Shown: positions 7,624 to 15,595 of the stretch, in pieces
Position numbering within the stretch: the first letter of the stretch is position 1
Layout: each line of letters opens with the position of its first letter
From: UBA5078 sp051252515
GTDB taxonomy: Bacteria; Pseudomonadota; Gammaproteobacteria; Pseudomonadales; Pseudohongiellaceae
Direction of reading: 5' to 3'
DNA length: 64,000 bases
Assembly (NCBI GenBank): GCA_051252515.1
Contig: JBPOFS010000009.1
Span: 1 to 64,000, forward strand
Program-made: the position numbers and the translations under genes
The notes under the pieces: generated by a model
What the model saw: only the letters and a program-made list of their open reading frames with translations
Databases searched by the model: none
What the model was told of the DNA's origin: nothing

Positions 7624-10464
7624 ATGGACAAGATCATCGTCAGAGGGGCACGTACCCACAATCTGAAAAATATCAATGTCAGCATTCCCCGTGACAAACT
7701 CGTAGTAATTACTGGTCTCTCGGGTTCGGGGAAGTCATCTCTCGCATTCGACACGCTCTATGCCGAGGGGCAACGACGTTACGTTGAGTCCTTATCAACC
7801 TATGCACGACAATTCTTGTCTATGATGGATAAGCCGGATATCGACCATATCGAAGGTTTGTCTCCTGCAATTTCGATCGAACAGAAATCCACATCGCACA
7901 ATCCCCGCTCTACCGTGGGAACTATTACAGAGATCTACGATTACTTGCGCCTCTTGTTTGCCCGCGTAGGCGACCCTTTCTGCCCGACACACCACCAGAA
8001 ACTGCAAGCGCAAACCGTAAGCCAAATGGTCGACCAAGTCCTCGCCTTACCAGAAGGGACGCGAGTAATGGTCTTAGCCCCCTTAATACGCGACCGTAAG
8101 GGCGAGCATCTCCATGTATTCAATGAGCTCAAAACCAGCGGCTATATCCGTGCCCGAGTTAACGGCATCGTGACGGAGATTGACTATCCCCCGGAACTGG
8201 AGAAAAACAAAAAGCACAGCATCGATGTGGTAGTTGATCGCTTGAAGGTTCGCCCTGACATGCAGCAAAGACTCGCCGAGAGCTTTGAAGCCGCATTGCA
8301 GTTGACCGATGGACTCGCGAAAGTCGCGTTTATGGAAGACGATGGCAAACAATCAGAAAATGCCGACCTGCTGTTTTCCTCGCTCTTCGCCTGCCCTACA
8401 TGTGGACACAGCATTAGTGAACTCGAACCCCGATTATTTTCGTTTAACAATCCAGCCGGTGCGTGCTCCGGCTGTGATGGACTAGGGGTCAAACAATTTT
8501 TCGATGAGACTCGGGTCATTACCGATCAGTCACTCAGCCTGGCCGAAGGAGCTATTCGGGGCTGGGATAGACGAAATTTCTATTACTTCCAAATGCTAAG
8601 CTCGTTGGCGAAGCACTATCAGTTTGAAGTAGAGACACCTCTTTGCGAACTTGACCCCAAGCATCGCCAAGCCGTTTTGCGAGGCAGTGGCGATGAAGTC
8701 ATCGACTTTCACTTCCTCAATGATCGTGGTGACACAGTCACAAGGCGCCACACCTTCGAAGGCATTTTGCCTAATATGGAACGGCGTTACCGAGAAACTG
8801 AATCGAGCACTGTACGTGAAGACCTCTCTCGCTTTTTGAGCTCACAGTCATGCCCAGATTGCGATGGCACACGCCTGAAGCCTGAATCCCGTAATGTGTT
8901 TATCGAAGGAACAAACCTGCCAACCGTCTCGGCCATGACGATTACCAATGCCGCACAGTATTTCAACACACTGGCATTGGAAGGCAATCGCGCAGAAATT
9001 GCTGAAAAAATATTGAAAGAACTGCAGGACCGCCTGCGTTTCTTAGTCGATGTGGGGCTCAACTATCTCACCCTCAATCGCAGTGCCGATACTTTGTCTG
9101 GCGGTGAAGCTCAGCGCATTCGATTGGCTAGCCAGATAGGCGCAGGTCTTGTTGGCGTGATGTATATTCTCGATGAACCCTCTATTGGACTTCACCAACG
9201 AGACAATGACCGACTCCTAGCCACACTCTTCCATCTGCGCGACATCGGCAACACCGTGATAGTGGTTGAGCACGACGAAGACGCGATTCGTAATGCCGAT
9301 CATATTATTGATATTGGCCCGCGCGCTGGCGTCCATGGAGGCGAAATTGTCGCCCAAGGAACGCTACAAGATATTCTTGATTCCGAAGATTCCCTAACCG
9401 GCAAGTATCTTTCGGGTCGACTGCGCATCGAAGTCCCGCAAGAGCGTATTAAAGCGGACCCAGAGAAGACGCTACAACTCAATGGTGTCACGGGCAACAA
9501 TCTCCAAGATGTTAGCCTGAACATCCCTCTTGGCTTGTTCACGTGCATCACTGGCGTGTCCGGCTCTGGCAAGTCTACGCTGATCAATGGCACGCTCTAC
9601 CCTCTGGCCGCCACACAGCTTAACGGCGCCACCACACTCCACGCGGCAACCCACAAAGAGATCATAGGCTTAGATAAATTAGACAAAGTGGTCGACATCG
9701 ATCAAAGCCCAATCGGACGCACACCGCGCTCTAACCCCGCCACTTATACTGGAATCTTCACCCCTGTGCGGGACTTGTTTTCCGGCACTCAGGAAGCCCG
9801 AGCTCGCGGCTATAAAACCGGCCGCTTTAGCTTCAACGTCAAAGGCGGACGCTGTGAGGCGTGCCAAGGTGACGGCATGGTCAAGGTAGAAATGCATTTC
9901 CTACCCGACGTCTATGTGTCTTGCGAAGTGTGCCATGGCAAGCGTTATAACCGCGAAACCTTAGAAGTAAAATACAAAGGTAAGAACATAAGTGAAGTGT
10001 TAGACATGACCATCGAAGATGCGCGAGTATTTTTCGACGCGGTGCCAGCCATTGCACGTAAGTTGCAAACATTGGTAGAGGTGGGGCTATCCTATCTTTG
10101 CCTCGGACAAGCGGCGACCACCTTATCGGGTGGCGAGGCGCAACGAGTCAAATTGGCCCGAGAGCTGTCAAAGCGCGACACAGGGCAAACACTTTATATC
10201 TTGGATGAACCCACGACCGGTTTGCACTTTGAGGACATCAAACAATTGCTTGCAGTGCTGCACCGCCTGCGCGATCAAGGCAATACGATAGTGGTCATCG
10301 AACACAACTTAGATGTCATTAAGACCGCTGACTGGATCGTAGACCTTGGACCGGAGGGCGGCGATGGCGGTGGTCGCATCATTGCCGAAGGAACCCCGGA
10401 GGAGGTGTCAAAAAACCCTGCCTCCTACACGGGGAAATACTTGGGCCAATTGCTCGCCCGCTAG
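7624..10464 (+). CDS. uvrA: excinuclease ABC subunit A
   Basis: UvrA is the damage-sensing ATPase of nucleotide excision repair. It loads UvrB onto lesions and acts in the cytoplasm. The 946-residue protein has two ABC ATPase modules: Walker A GLSGSGKSS near residue 33 with signature LSGGEAQRIRLA, and Walker A GVSGSGKST with signature LSGGEAQRVKLA. Zinc-binding CxxC pairs are visible (CPTC...CSGC near residue 257 and CEAC...CEVC in the second half). The start at MDKIIVRGARTHNL matches the family N-terminus; an in-frame ATG 81 bases upstream would add an unrelated extension. The gene ends 3 bases before the convergent tannase-family gene, with no terminator between. Confidence 0.98.
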   Translation: MDKIIVRGARTHNLKNINVSIPRDKLVVITGLSGSGKSSLAFDTLYAEGQRRYVESLSTYARQFLSMMDKPDIDHIEGLSPAISIEQKSTSHNPRSTVGTITEIYDYLRLLFARVGDPFCPTHHQKLQAQTVSQMVDQVLALPEGTRVMVLAPLIRDRKGEHLHVFNELKTSGYIRARVNGIVTEIDYPPELEKNKKHSIDVVVDRLKVRPDMQQRLAESFEAALQLTDGLAKVAFMEDDGKQSENADLLFSSLFACPTCGHSISELEPRLFSFNNPAGACSGCDGLGVKQFFDETRVITDQSLSLAEGAIRGWDRRNFYYFQMLSSLAKHYQFEVETPLCELDPKHRQAVLRGSGDEVIDFHFLNDRGDTVTRRHTFEGILPNMERRYRETESSTVREDLSRFLSSQSCPDCDGTRLKPESRNVFIEGTNLPTVSAMTITNAAQYFNTLALEGNRAEIAEKILKELQDRLRFLVDVGLNYLTLNRSADTLSGGEAQRIRLASQIGAGLVGVMYILDEPSIGLHQRDNDRLLATLFHLRDIGNTVIVVEHDEDAIRNADHIIDIGPRAGVHGGEIVAQGTLQDILDSEDSLTGKYLSGRLRIEVPQERIKADPEKTLQLNGVTGNNLQDVSLNIPLGLFTCITGVSGSGKSTLINGTLYPLAATQLNGATTLHAATHKEIIGLDKLDKVVDIDQSPIGRTPRSNPATYTGIFTPVRDLFSGTQEARARGYKTGRFSFNVKGGRCEACQGDGMVKVEMHFLPDVYVSCEVCHGKRYNRETLEVKYKGKNISEVLDMTIEDARVFFDAVPAIARKLQTLVEVGLSYLCLGQAATTLSGGEAQRVKLARELSKRDTGQTLYILDEPTTGLHFEDIKQLLAVLHRLRDQGNTIVVIEHNLDVIKTADWIVDLGPEGGDGGGRIIAEGTPEEVSKNPASYTGKYLGQLLAR

Positions 10465-10467
10465 CCG

Positions 10468-12114
10468 TCACTCCCGGCAAGAAAAATTTGTCGCCAGCCA
10501 GTTATCGGGATTATTCTCGCCACCTAGGGGCCCTGTATAGATGGGCTCCTGAGGATGTGGGCACAAAAGCCGCTCATTATCCACGACCCCATTTGACCTG
10601 TGCGTTGCAGTAATGCTATCTGGCGCCTTTTCGTTCTCGACCCAGTCCACTAAGGCCGATAATTTATCCCAAGTGTTGGGCCCCACACTCCCACCACAAT
10701 GTCCCATTCCTGGCGCGAAAAATAAACGCGTACTCGCCATTGCTGCCTCAAGATCATTAGAGAAAGTTGTCTCTACCATATCCTCAAAATACCCCAAGGT
10801 TGCCCCGGGCGATGACAAGGCATCATTCCAGCCATGGTAAAGCAGTAGCTTGCCATTATTGTCCTTCAGGAACCGGCTTAGGTCTGTGTCGGTAGCATCC
10901 ATGATGGACTGCATTAAGCTCGCTTTTCCAGCGCTCAAATCATTGATATCGAACTCCATCCACGAGAACTCTGGCAATGCAGCATTGCGGCCCGGCACAT
11001 GCAGCGGTCGCCTCATATCCGGTATCACAACCCCCGGATCATTCTCATAAAACAGGTAATTCACATGATCCCCTGCTGGGCCTAACAGCATGCCGGGACC
11101 ATTAGCGTTGCCTGCATGAGGAATATATAAGTTCCTCCAATCGAGCTCTGATCCTAGCGCTTTGCCTGGATACAGAACATTGCCAGCACTATCACTAGGG
11201 CCATCATAAAAATCTTGTACGGTTTGCAGTTGCGCAGAGGTAAAACACTGATCCGTTGCGGGGCCTGCGCCACACATCAAATCGGCAAGATCTCGTTCGG
11301 GTTCAAATTCGCACTGCAGAGGGTTCGTCAATACGCCATCGCTTATCCCGTCTATCGCGTCACACTTGGACAGGACTCGTGAATGTAAGGTCGACAGTAA
11401 TTCCAAGCTATCGAAACTGCCATCGCCATCGGTGTCCACGGCAATATTGCCTGCAAAATTATCTTTAAAGAGACGCTGCAACCACCAGACACCAGCCGCA
11501 TTCATGGCTTGATAATAGTTCACTGGTGCGCCAGCGACGATGCCATCAAAATCATTAGGGAAACGCTGGGCCTCCATCAAGCCTTGTCGCCCGCCTGTCG
11601 AACACCCTTCAAAATACGAATAACTTGGCGCTATTCGATAATACTGTTGTGCCAGCGCTTTGCCGGCCATCACTGTTAGGTGCACAGCGCGATAACCGAA
11701 ATCGATTTCTGCTTGTCGGTTATTAAATCCAAATTGAGAGCCAGGTTCGACGGCATTGTCGTGGCCCGTATTGCTATTGGCCACGGCATACCCTTGCGCA
11801 AGGCGTTGATCCGCAAAATCAAGATCACCATCCTTGCCCCCGTCACCCCACTGCAGAAATCGTGCATTCCAATTGCTCGGCAATGGCAGTTGCACGTGGT
11901 AGTGCGTAGCTGGCGCGATGAGTCCACGCACGTAACAGTAGCTAGGAATGTCACCCTGTGCCGGCTTTATGGCGGCAGAGAGTATCGTGAGAGAAGGGAT
12001 TTGCGCCAACGCCGCACACGCCTCAGTGTCCGCAGCTGACTGGGCATGCGTTGGGCTAAGCGCGAACGCTGAAGCACTTATCGTCAAGGCATAACAGGAC
12101 AGTGTTTTTCTCAT
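10468..12114 (-). CDS. secreted tannase / feruloyl esterase family hydrolase
   Basis: A 548-residue exported alpha/beta hydrolase of the tannase family, which cleaves esters of aromatic acids such as gallate or ferulate. A signal peptide ends near residues 24-25 (THAQ). The family CS-D-HC motif is intact: Cys171-Ser172 in GCSTGGRQG, Asp431 in YHGWNDALS, and His472-Cys473 in GMGHCGG. Ser, Asp and His form the triad and the flanking cysteines form a disulfide in known members. Residues 225-240 contain a DTDGDGSFDSLEL loop that looks like an EF-hand-type calcium site; calcium is known to bind the lid domain in this family. AGAGG about 9 bases before ATG supports the start. The actual ester substrate cannot be read from sequence. 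Confidence 0.88.
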   Translation of the reverse strand: MRKTLSCYALTISASAFALSPTHAQSAADTEACAALAQIPSLTILSAAIKPAQGDIPSYCYVRGLIAPATHYHVQLPLPSNWNARFLQWGDGGKDGDLDFADQRLAQGYAVANSNTGHDNAVEPGSQFGFNNRQAEIDFGYRAVHLTVMAGKALAQQYYRIAPSYSYFEGCSTGGRQGLMEAQRFPNDFDGIVAGAPVNYYQAMNAAGVWWLQRLFKDNFAGNIAVDTDGDGSFDSLELLSTLHSRVLSKCDAIDGISDGVLTNPLQCEFEPERDLADLMCGAGPATDQCFTSAQLQTVQDFYDGPSDSAGNVLYPGKALGSELDWRNLYIPHAGNANGPGMLLGPAGDHVNYLFYENDPGVVIPDMRRPLHVPGRNAALPEFSWMEFDINDLSAGKASLMQSIMDATDTDLSRFLKDNNGKLLLYHGWNDALSSPGATLGYFEDMVETTFSNDLEAAMASTRLFFAPGMGHCGGSVGPNTWDKLSALVDWVENEKAPDSITATHRSNGVVDNERLLCPHPQEPIYTGPLGGENNPDNWLATNFSCRE

Positions 12115-12464
12115 TTTTAGCGCCTCTTAAGCTTTCTCCATCAACACCAAAGTTCACGGATATTTAGTGCAGATGATGGCCTATTCATGATGCAAGGACA
12201 AGCCAGCAAAAAAAGCGCCCCTACTCTATATTGCTTTACGCTATAGAACAGGGCCGCTGCAAAGTTTCGCTAACCAAATGAGGTTTTGCAAAGCTTAGGC
12301 CAACTTTTTATTGGCTTATTTTTCATGTGGTTAGATAGAGAGTGATAATCAGAGCAGGCGAAAACCTCGCAAACAATTGCGAAATTCGCCAAGTGAATAC
12401 CTAACTCATCAAGGAAGATAACAAGAAGACCTGCAGCCAAAGATCAGCTGCAGGTCTTTTGTGT
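12115..12464. other. intergenic region between hydrolase and PQQ dehydrogenase genes
   Basis: 350 bases upstream of the tannase-family gene and downstream of the PQQ dehydrogenase gene, both on the minus strand. No open frame is convincing. It contains several inverted repeats: CCCTACTCTATA with TATAGAACAGGG (imperfect) near 12219-12252, a GCCAA/TTGGC hairpin followed by TTATTTTT on the plus strand near 12300-12322, and the strong hairpin at 12426-12458. Promoter and terminator functions are expected here; a small RNA is possible but unproven. Confidence 0.5.
12426..12460. terminator. hairpin terminator after the PQQ dehydrogenase gene
   Basis: AAGACCTGCAGC at 12426-12437 pairs perfectly with GCTGCAGGTCTT at 12447-12458, with a 9-base loop. 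The dehydrogenase gene ends at 12465 on the minus strand, so the hairpin lies immediately after its stop codon. The T run is better on the plus strand than on the minus strand. Confidence 0.7.
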
Positions 12465-14594
12465 TTAGCGCGGCACTGCCTCGGCTCTCTGCAATAGATA
12501 AGCACGAATATTTTCTACTTCCGTAGCCCCTAGGTCTTCGGAAAAGCTTGCCATACCACGAGATTCAAATAAGCCATCTAAGACGATGCTCATGAATGCA
12601 TCTTGATTAAGAATACTCGATGAGAATCTTAAGTCAGGAATGGATCCCACACTAAGTGCCACGGGCCCATGACACACAGAACAGAAACTTCCATAGGCCA
12701 GCGCACCCTCGATAGTATTACCACGAGTTGTCGTCACGCTTGTATCTAGTGGCGGCAAAGGATTAGGAACCGCCATGCTCAGCTCGGCATCAGCGCCCAA
12801 TTTGAACGCCATCAATCGACCGTTCATATAACGCGGCCCATTTCCTGACAACAGGCCCATGGTTAATGGGATTGCGCCACCTTGACCGGCTAAGGCCAAG
12901 ACATACTGCTCACCATCAAGTTCATAAGTCACGGGACCGCCCAAGATGGCATCCCCTACTTCCTGTGACCAATACTCCGTGCCATCGTTAGTGCCATAGG
13001 CATGGAAGACACCGTCGGCGGATCCTTGAAACACCAAGCCACCAGCAGTGGCTAAGGTGCCGCTATTGCCATAAACCGGATAATCAACTCGCCACGCTGG
13101 GCTTTGCGTACTCGGGTTCCAAGCAATCAAACTAGAAGGTGTCAGTGCCGCAGATCGTGCAGCGTCTTGAGGATTTCTCGGCTCGCTAGGAACTGGGTCT
13201 AATCCAAGATTCCAACCCGCTTCCTGCTTCTCCATCTCACCAGGGTTGGCATATTGATAAGAAGTATTCTGTGTCGGCAAGAATACATATCCCGTTGCCG
13301 GATCGCGAGACATCGGATACCAGTTATGCCCACCAAGCGGGCCTGGCATCATGACCACCGGCTGATCTTTGTAGCGAATACCTTCAGCTTCGATAGGACG
13401 GCCAGAAACCGGGTCTAAACCACTCGCCCAATTAATCTCGACATAGTTCTCGCCCGAAATGAACTCACCGTTAGTGCGATCGATCACGTAGAAAAAACCA
13501 TTCTTAGGCGCCTGCATAAGTACTTTGCGCTGCTGCCCTTCTACTTCTATATCTGCGAGCATGATGTGCTGTGTCGCCGTGTAGTCCCAAGATTCCGCAG
13601 GCGTGGTCTGGAAATGCCAAACGTACTCTCCAGTGGCCGGACGAAGCGCAACAATTGAGGAGAGGAATAAGTTATCTCCCTCGCCATTGGAGCGTATCTC
13701 ATGATTCCACGGACTGCCGTTGCCGACGCCGATATAGAGTAAATCCAATTCTGGATCATAGGCCATGGAATCCCATACGGTTCCTCCGCCCCCTAATGCC
13801 CACCACTCGCCAGCCCAAGTTTCGGCAGCCATTTCCATGGCCTCACTTTCAAAGCCATCTGCCGGGTTGCCAGGCACAGTATAAAAGCGCCATAACATCT
13901 CGCCAGTCTCCGCATCATAAGCTGAGATGTATCCGCGAACACCGAGTTCCGCACCGCCATTGCCTATAATGACTCGACCATCGATCACTCGTGGAGCTCC
14001 GGTAATGGTGTAGCGCAGTTCAGGATCGGCAGTCTCCGCCGACCATGCAACAGAACCAGTTTCCCGATTCAGTGCGATCAAACGGCCATCGATTGTGCCC
14101 AAATACACTTTATCGCCCCAAGCGGCCATACCGCGATTGACGACGTCGCAACAGGCATTCACTCCGTAACGACCAGGAACTCGCGGGTCGTATCGCCATT
14201 TCTCTGCACCGGTGCGTGCATCCAAAGCAAACGCTTTGCTCCATGCAGAGGTAAAGTAGATTGTCCCATCGATGACTAGGGGCGTTGCCTCTTGGCCTCG
14301 ATTGGTATCGAGTTCAAACGACCATGCCACGCCAAGCTGATCGACAGACTCTCTATTAATTTGCGTTAAAGGACTAAAGCGCTCTTCAGAGTAGGTGCGC
14401 CCGTACGTTAACCATTCTGAATTATTGTTAGCCGCATCGAGCAAGTCTGGACCGGCGATCATCTCATTTGAGACCACAGCGGGCGCGGCTTGCTCTTCGG
14501 GCATAACACTTGAAGTCGAACTGGTCTGCTCACCACTACACGAGGCCAACAACGCCAAAGCCAATAGATGAAATGCGCCACGTTTACTAATCAT
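12465..14594 (-). CDS. PQQ-dependent dehydrogenase with C-terminal cytochrome c, predicted lipoprotein
   Basis: A 709-residue quinohemoprotein that oxidises alcohols or related substrates in the periplasm and passes electrons through its heme. The N-terminus carries the lipobox LLASC (Cys19), so it should be membrane-anchored as a lipoprotein. The eight-bladed propeller domain (about 50-600) shows the adjacent-cysteine pair Cys148-Cys149, metal-ligand candidates Glu216 (GAELGVRG) and Asn292 (GNGSPWN), and catalytic Asp337 in SWDYT. Residue +2 from that aspartate is Thr339, not Asp, which fits the calcium-dependent rather than the lanthanide-dependent type. The C-terminal cytochrome domain has C638-x-x-C641-H642 and a likely distal ligand Met681. 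No PQQ synthesis genes are nearby. Substrate unknown; the type II quinohemoprotein alcohol dehydrogenase group is the closest match. Confidence 0.9.
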   Translation of the reverse strand: MISKRGAFHLLALALLASCSGEQTSSTSSVMPEEQAAPAVVSNEMIAGPDLLDAANNNSEWLTYGRTYSEERFSPLTQINRESVDQLGVAWSFELDTNRGQEATPLVIDGTIYFTSAWSKAFALDARTGAEKWRYDPRVPGRYGVNACCDVVNRGMAAWGDKVYLGTIDGRLIALNRETGSVAWSAETADPELRYTITGAPRVIDGRVIIGNGGAELGVRGYISAYDAETGEMLWRFYTVPGNPADGFESEAMEMAAETWAGEWWALGGGGTVWDSMAYDPELDLLYIGVGNGSPWNHEIRSNGEGDNLFLSSIVALRPATGEYVWHFQTTPAESWDYTATQHIMLADIEVEGQQRKVLMQAPKNGFFYVIDRTNGEFISGENYVEINWASGLDPVSGRPIEAEGIRYKDQPVVMMPGPLGGHNWYPMSRDPATGYVFLPTQNTSYQYANPGEMEKQEAGWNLGLDPVPSEPRNPQDAARSAALTPSSLIAWNPSTQSPAWRVDYPVYGNSGTLATAGGLVFQGSADGVFHAYGTNDGTEYWSQEVGDAILGGPVTYELDGEQYVLALAGQGGAIPLTMGLLSGNGPRYMNGRLMAFKLGADAELSMAVPNPLPPLDTSVTTTRGNTIEGALAYGSFCSVCHGPVALSVGSIPDLRFSSSILNQDAFMSIVLDGLFESRGMASFSEDLGATEVENIRAYLLQRAEAVPR

Positions 14595-14906
14595 ATTCCC
14601 AACCCCTTTTCGATTAAGAGTCGAGGATAAACAGGACGAGACTGGCGCGCAAGGAACCCCCTCGTAAATTTAGCGAAATCCCCCAACAATTGTCATTTTC
14701 GCTAAACACTGGCGCGCACATCCACAGCTCAAACCAAAAAACAACCCAAGCATTTGTTTTAATTGACTTTTCCTCATTGGCACAGCGATTGCTAGTTCCA
14801 AGCAATGATTAAGCAGAACTTTCACAAACGCAAAAAGCCTGACGACGGCATTAATACCGCACATAGATCTAGGTATTAAGTGTTACATGGCCCCTTGGAG
14901 CAAAAA
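14595..14906. other. divergent intergenic region, PQQ dehydrogenase / ABC exporter
   Basis: 312 bases separating the minus-strand dehydrogenase gene from the plus-strand exporter operon; both must be initiated here. No protein-coding frame is supported. The left half contains an inverted repeat framed by a direct repeat (listed separately). No clear consensus promoter could be picked for the exporter. Confidence 0.5.
14641..14718. promoter_or_regulatory. candidate operator: inverted repeat framed by direct repeats
   Basis: TTTAGCGAAA (14669-14678) and TTTCGCTAAA (14697-14706) are perfect 10-base inverted arms separated by 18 bases. They are framed by an exact 11-base direct repeat ACTGGCGCGCA at 14641-14651 and 14708-14718. 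The element lies 47-124 bases upstream of the dehydrogenase start. Its symmetry and location suggest a binding site for a dimeric regulator; which regulator is unknown. Confidence 0.45.
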
Positions 14907-15584
14907 ATGATTATTAGAACAGAGCAGCTCACCAAACTATTTCGTACCGATGAGGTGGAAACTACCGCGTTAGGCGGGGTTAGCATTGAAATTGACGAGA
15001 AGGAGTTCGTCTCTATTATGGGGCCTTCAGGTTGCGGCAAATCCACACTTCTTAACATCATTGGCCTTATCGATAATCCAGATGGCGGGCAGTTCTATTT
15101 CTTAGACGAAGACATATCCCGAATCAGTGAGCGTGAACGTGCAACTCTGCGTAAAGAAAATCTAGGATTCATTTTCCAAAGCTTTAACTTGATTGATGAG
15201 CTCAGTGTTTTCGAGAACGTCGAACTTCCATTGATATACACCAAGGTCCCCGCTCAAGAGCGTAAGCAACGTGTGGAAGCAGTCATCGAAAAAATGAATA
15301 TGAGCCATCGCATGCGGCATTTCCCGCAACAGCTTTCCGGTGGACAACAACAAAGAGTCGCGGTGGCGCGAGCACTGGTCAACGAACCCAAACTCATTCT
15401 TGCGGATGAGCCCACCGGCAATCTGGACAGCGAACATGGCATAGAGGTCATGAAGCTATTACAACAATTAAATCACGAGGGCACCACGATCGTGATGGTG
15501 ACACACTCACCCGAACACGCGAAGTTTGGCACTCGGACTATTCGCATGCTCGATGGACAAGTCGTCACTACGGCTCACGCCTAA
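14907..15584 (+). CDS. ABC exporter ATP-binding protein, MacB/LolD type
   Basis: A 225-residue ATPase energising the permease encoded next. Walker A is GPSGCGKST (about residues 40-48), the Q-loop lies in FIFQSFNLIDELSV, the signature is LSGGQQQRVAVARAL, and Walker B is LILADEPTGNLDS, followed by an H-loop histidine in VTHSPEHA. The sequence is typical of the MacB/LolD/FtsE group (ADEPTGNLD). The ATG at 14907 is preferred over an in-frame GTG at 14880 because GGAG lies 6 bases before it. The permease starts 11 bases after the stop, and an adaptor gene follows, giving a complete three-part exporter. Confidence 0.93.
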   Translation: MIIRTEQLTKLFRTDEVETTALGGVSIEIDEKEFVSIMGPSGCGKSTLLNIIGLIDNPDGGQFYFLDEDISRISERERATLRKENLGFIFQSFNLIDELSVFENVELPLIYTKVPAQERKQRVEAVIEKMNMSHRMRHFPQQLSGGQQQRVAVARALVNEPKLILADEPTGNLDSEHGIEVMKLLQQLNHEGTTIVMVTHSPEHAKFGTRTIRMLDGQVVTTAHA

Positions 15585-15595
15585 GAGGTATTCCC

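Noticed and set aside
12465..14594. lanthanide-dependent (XoxF/PedH-like) dehydrogenase
   Set aside because: The extra aspartate two residues after the catalytic Asp337 is absent (Thr339), so the calcium type is more likely.
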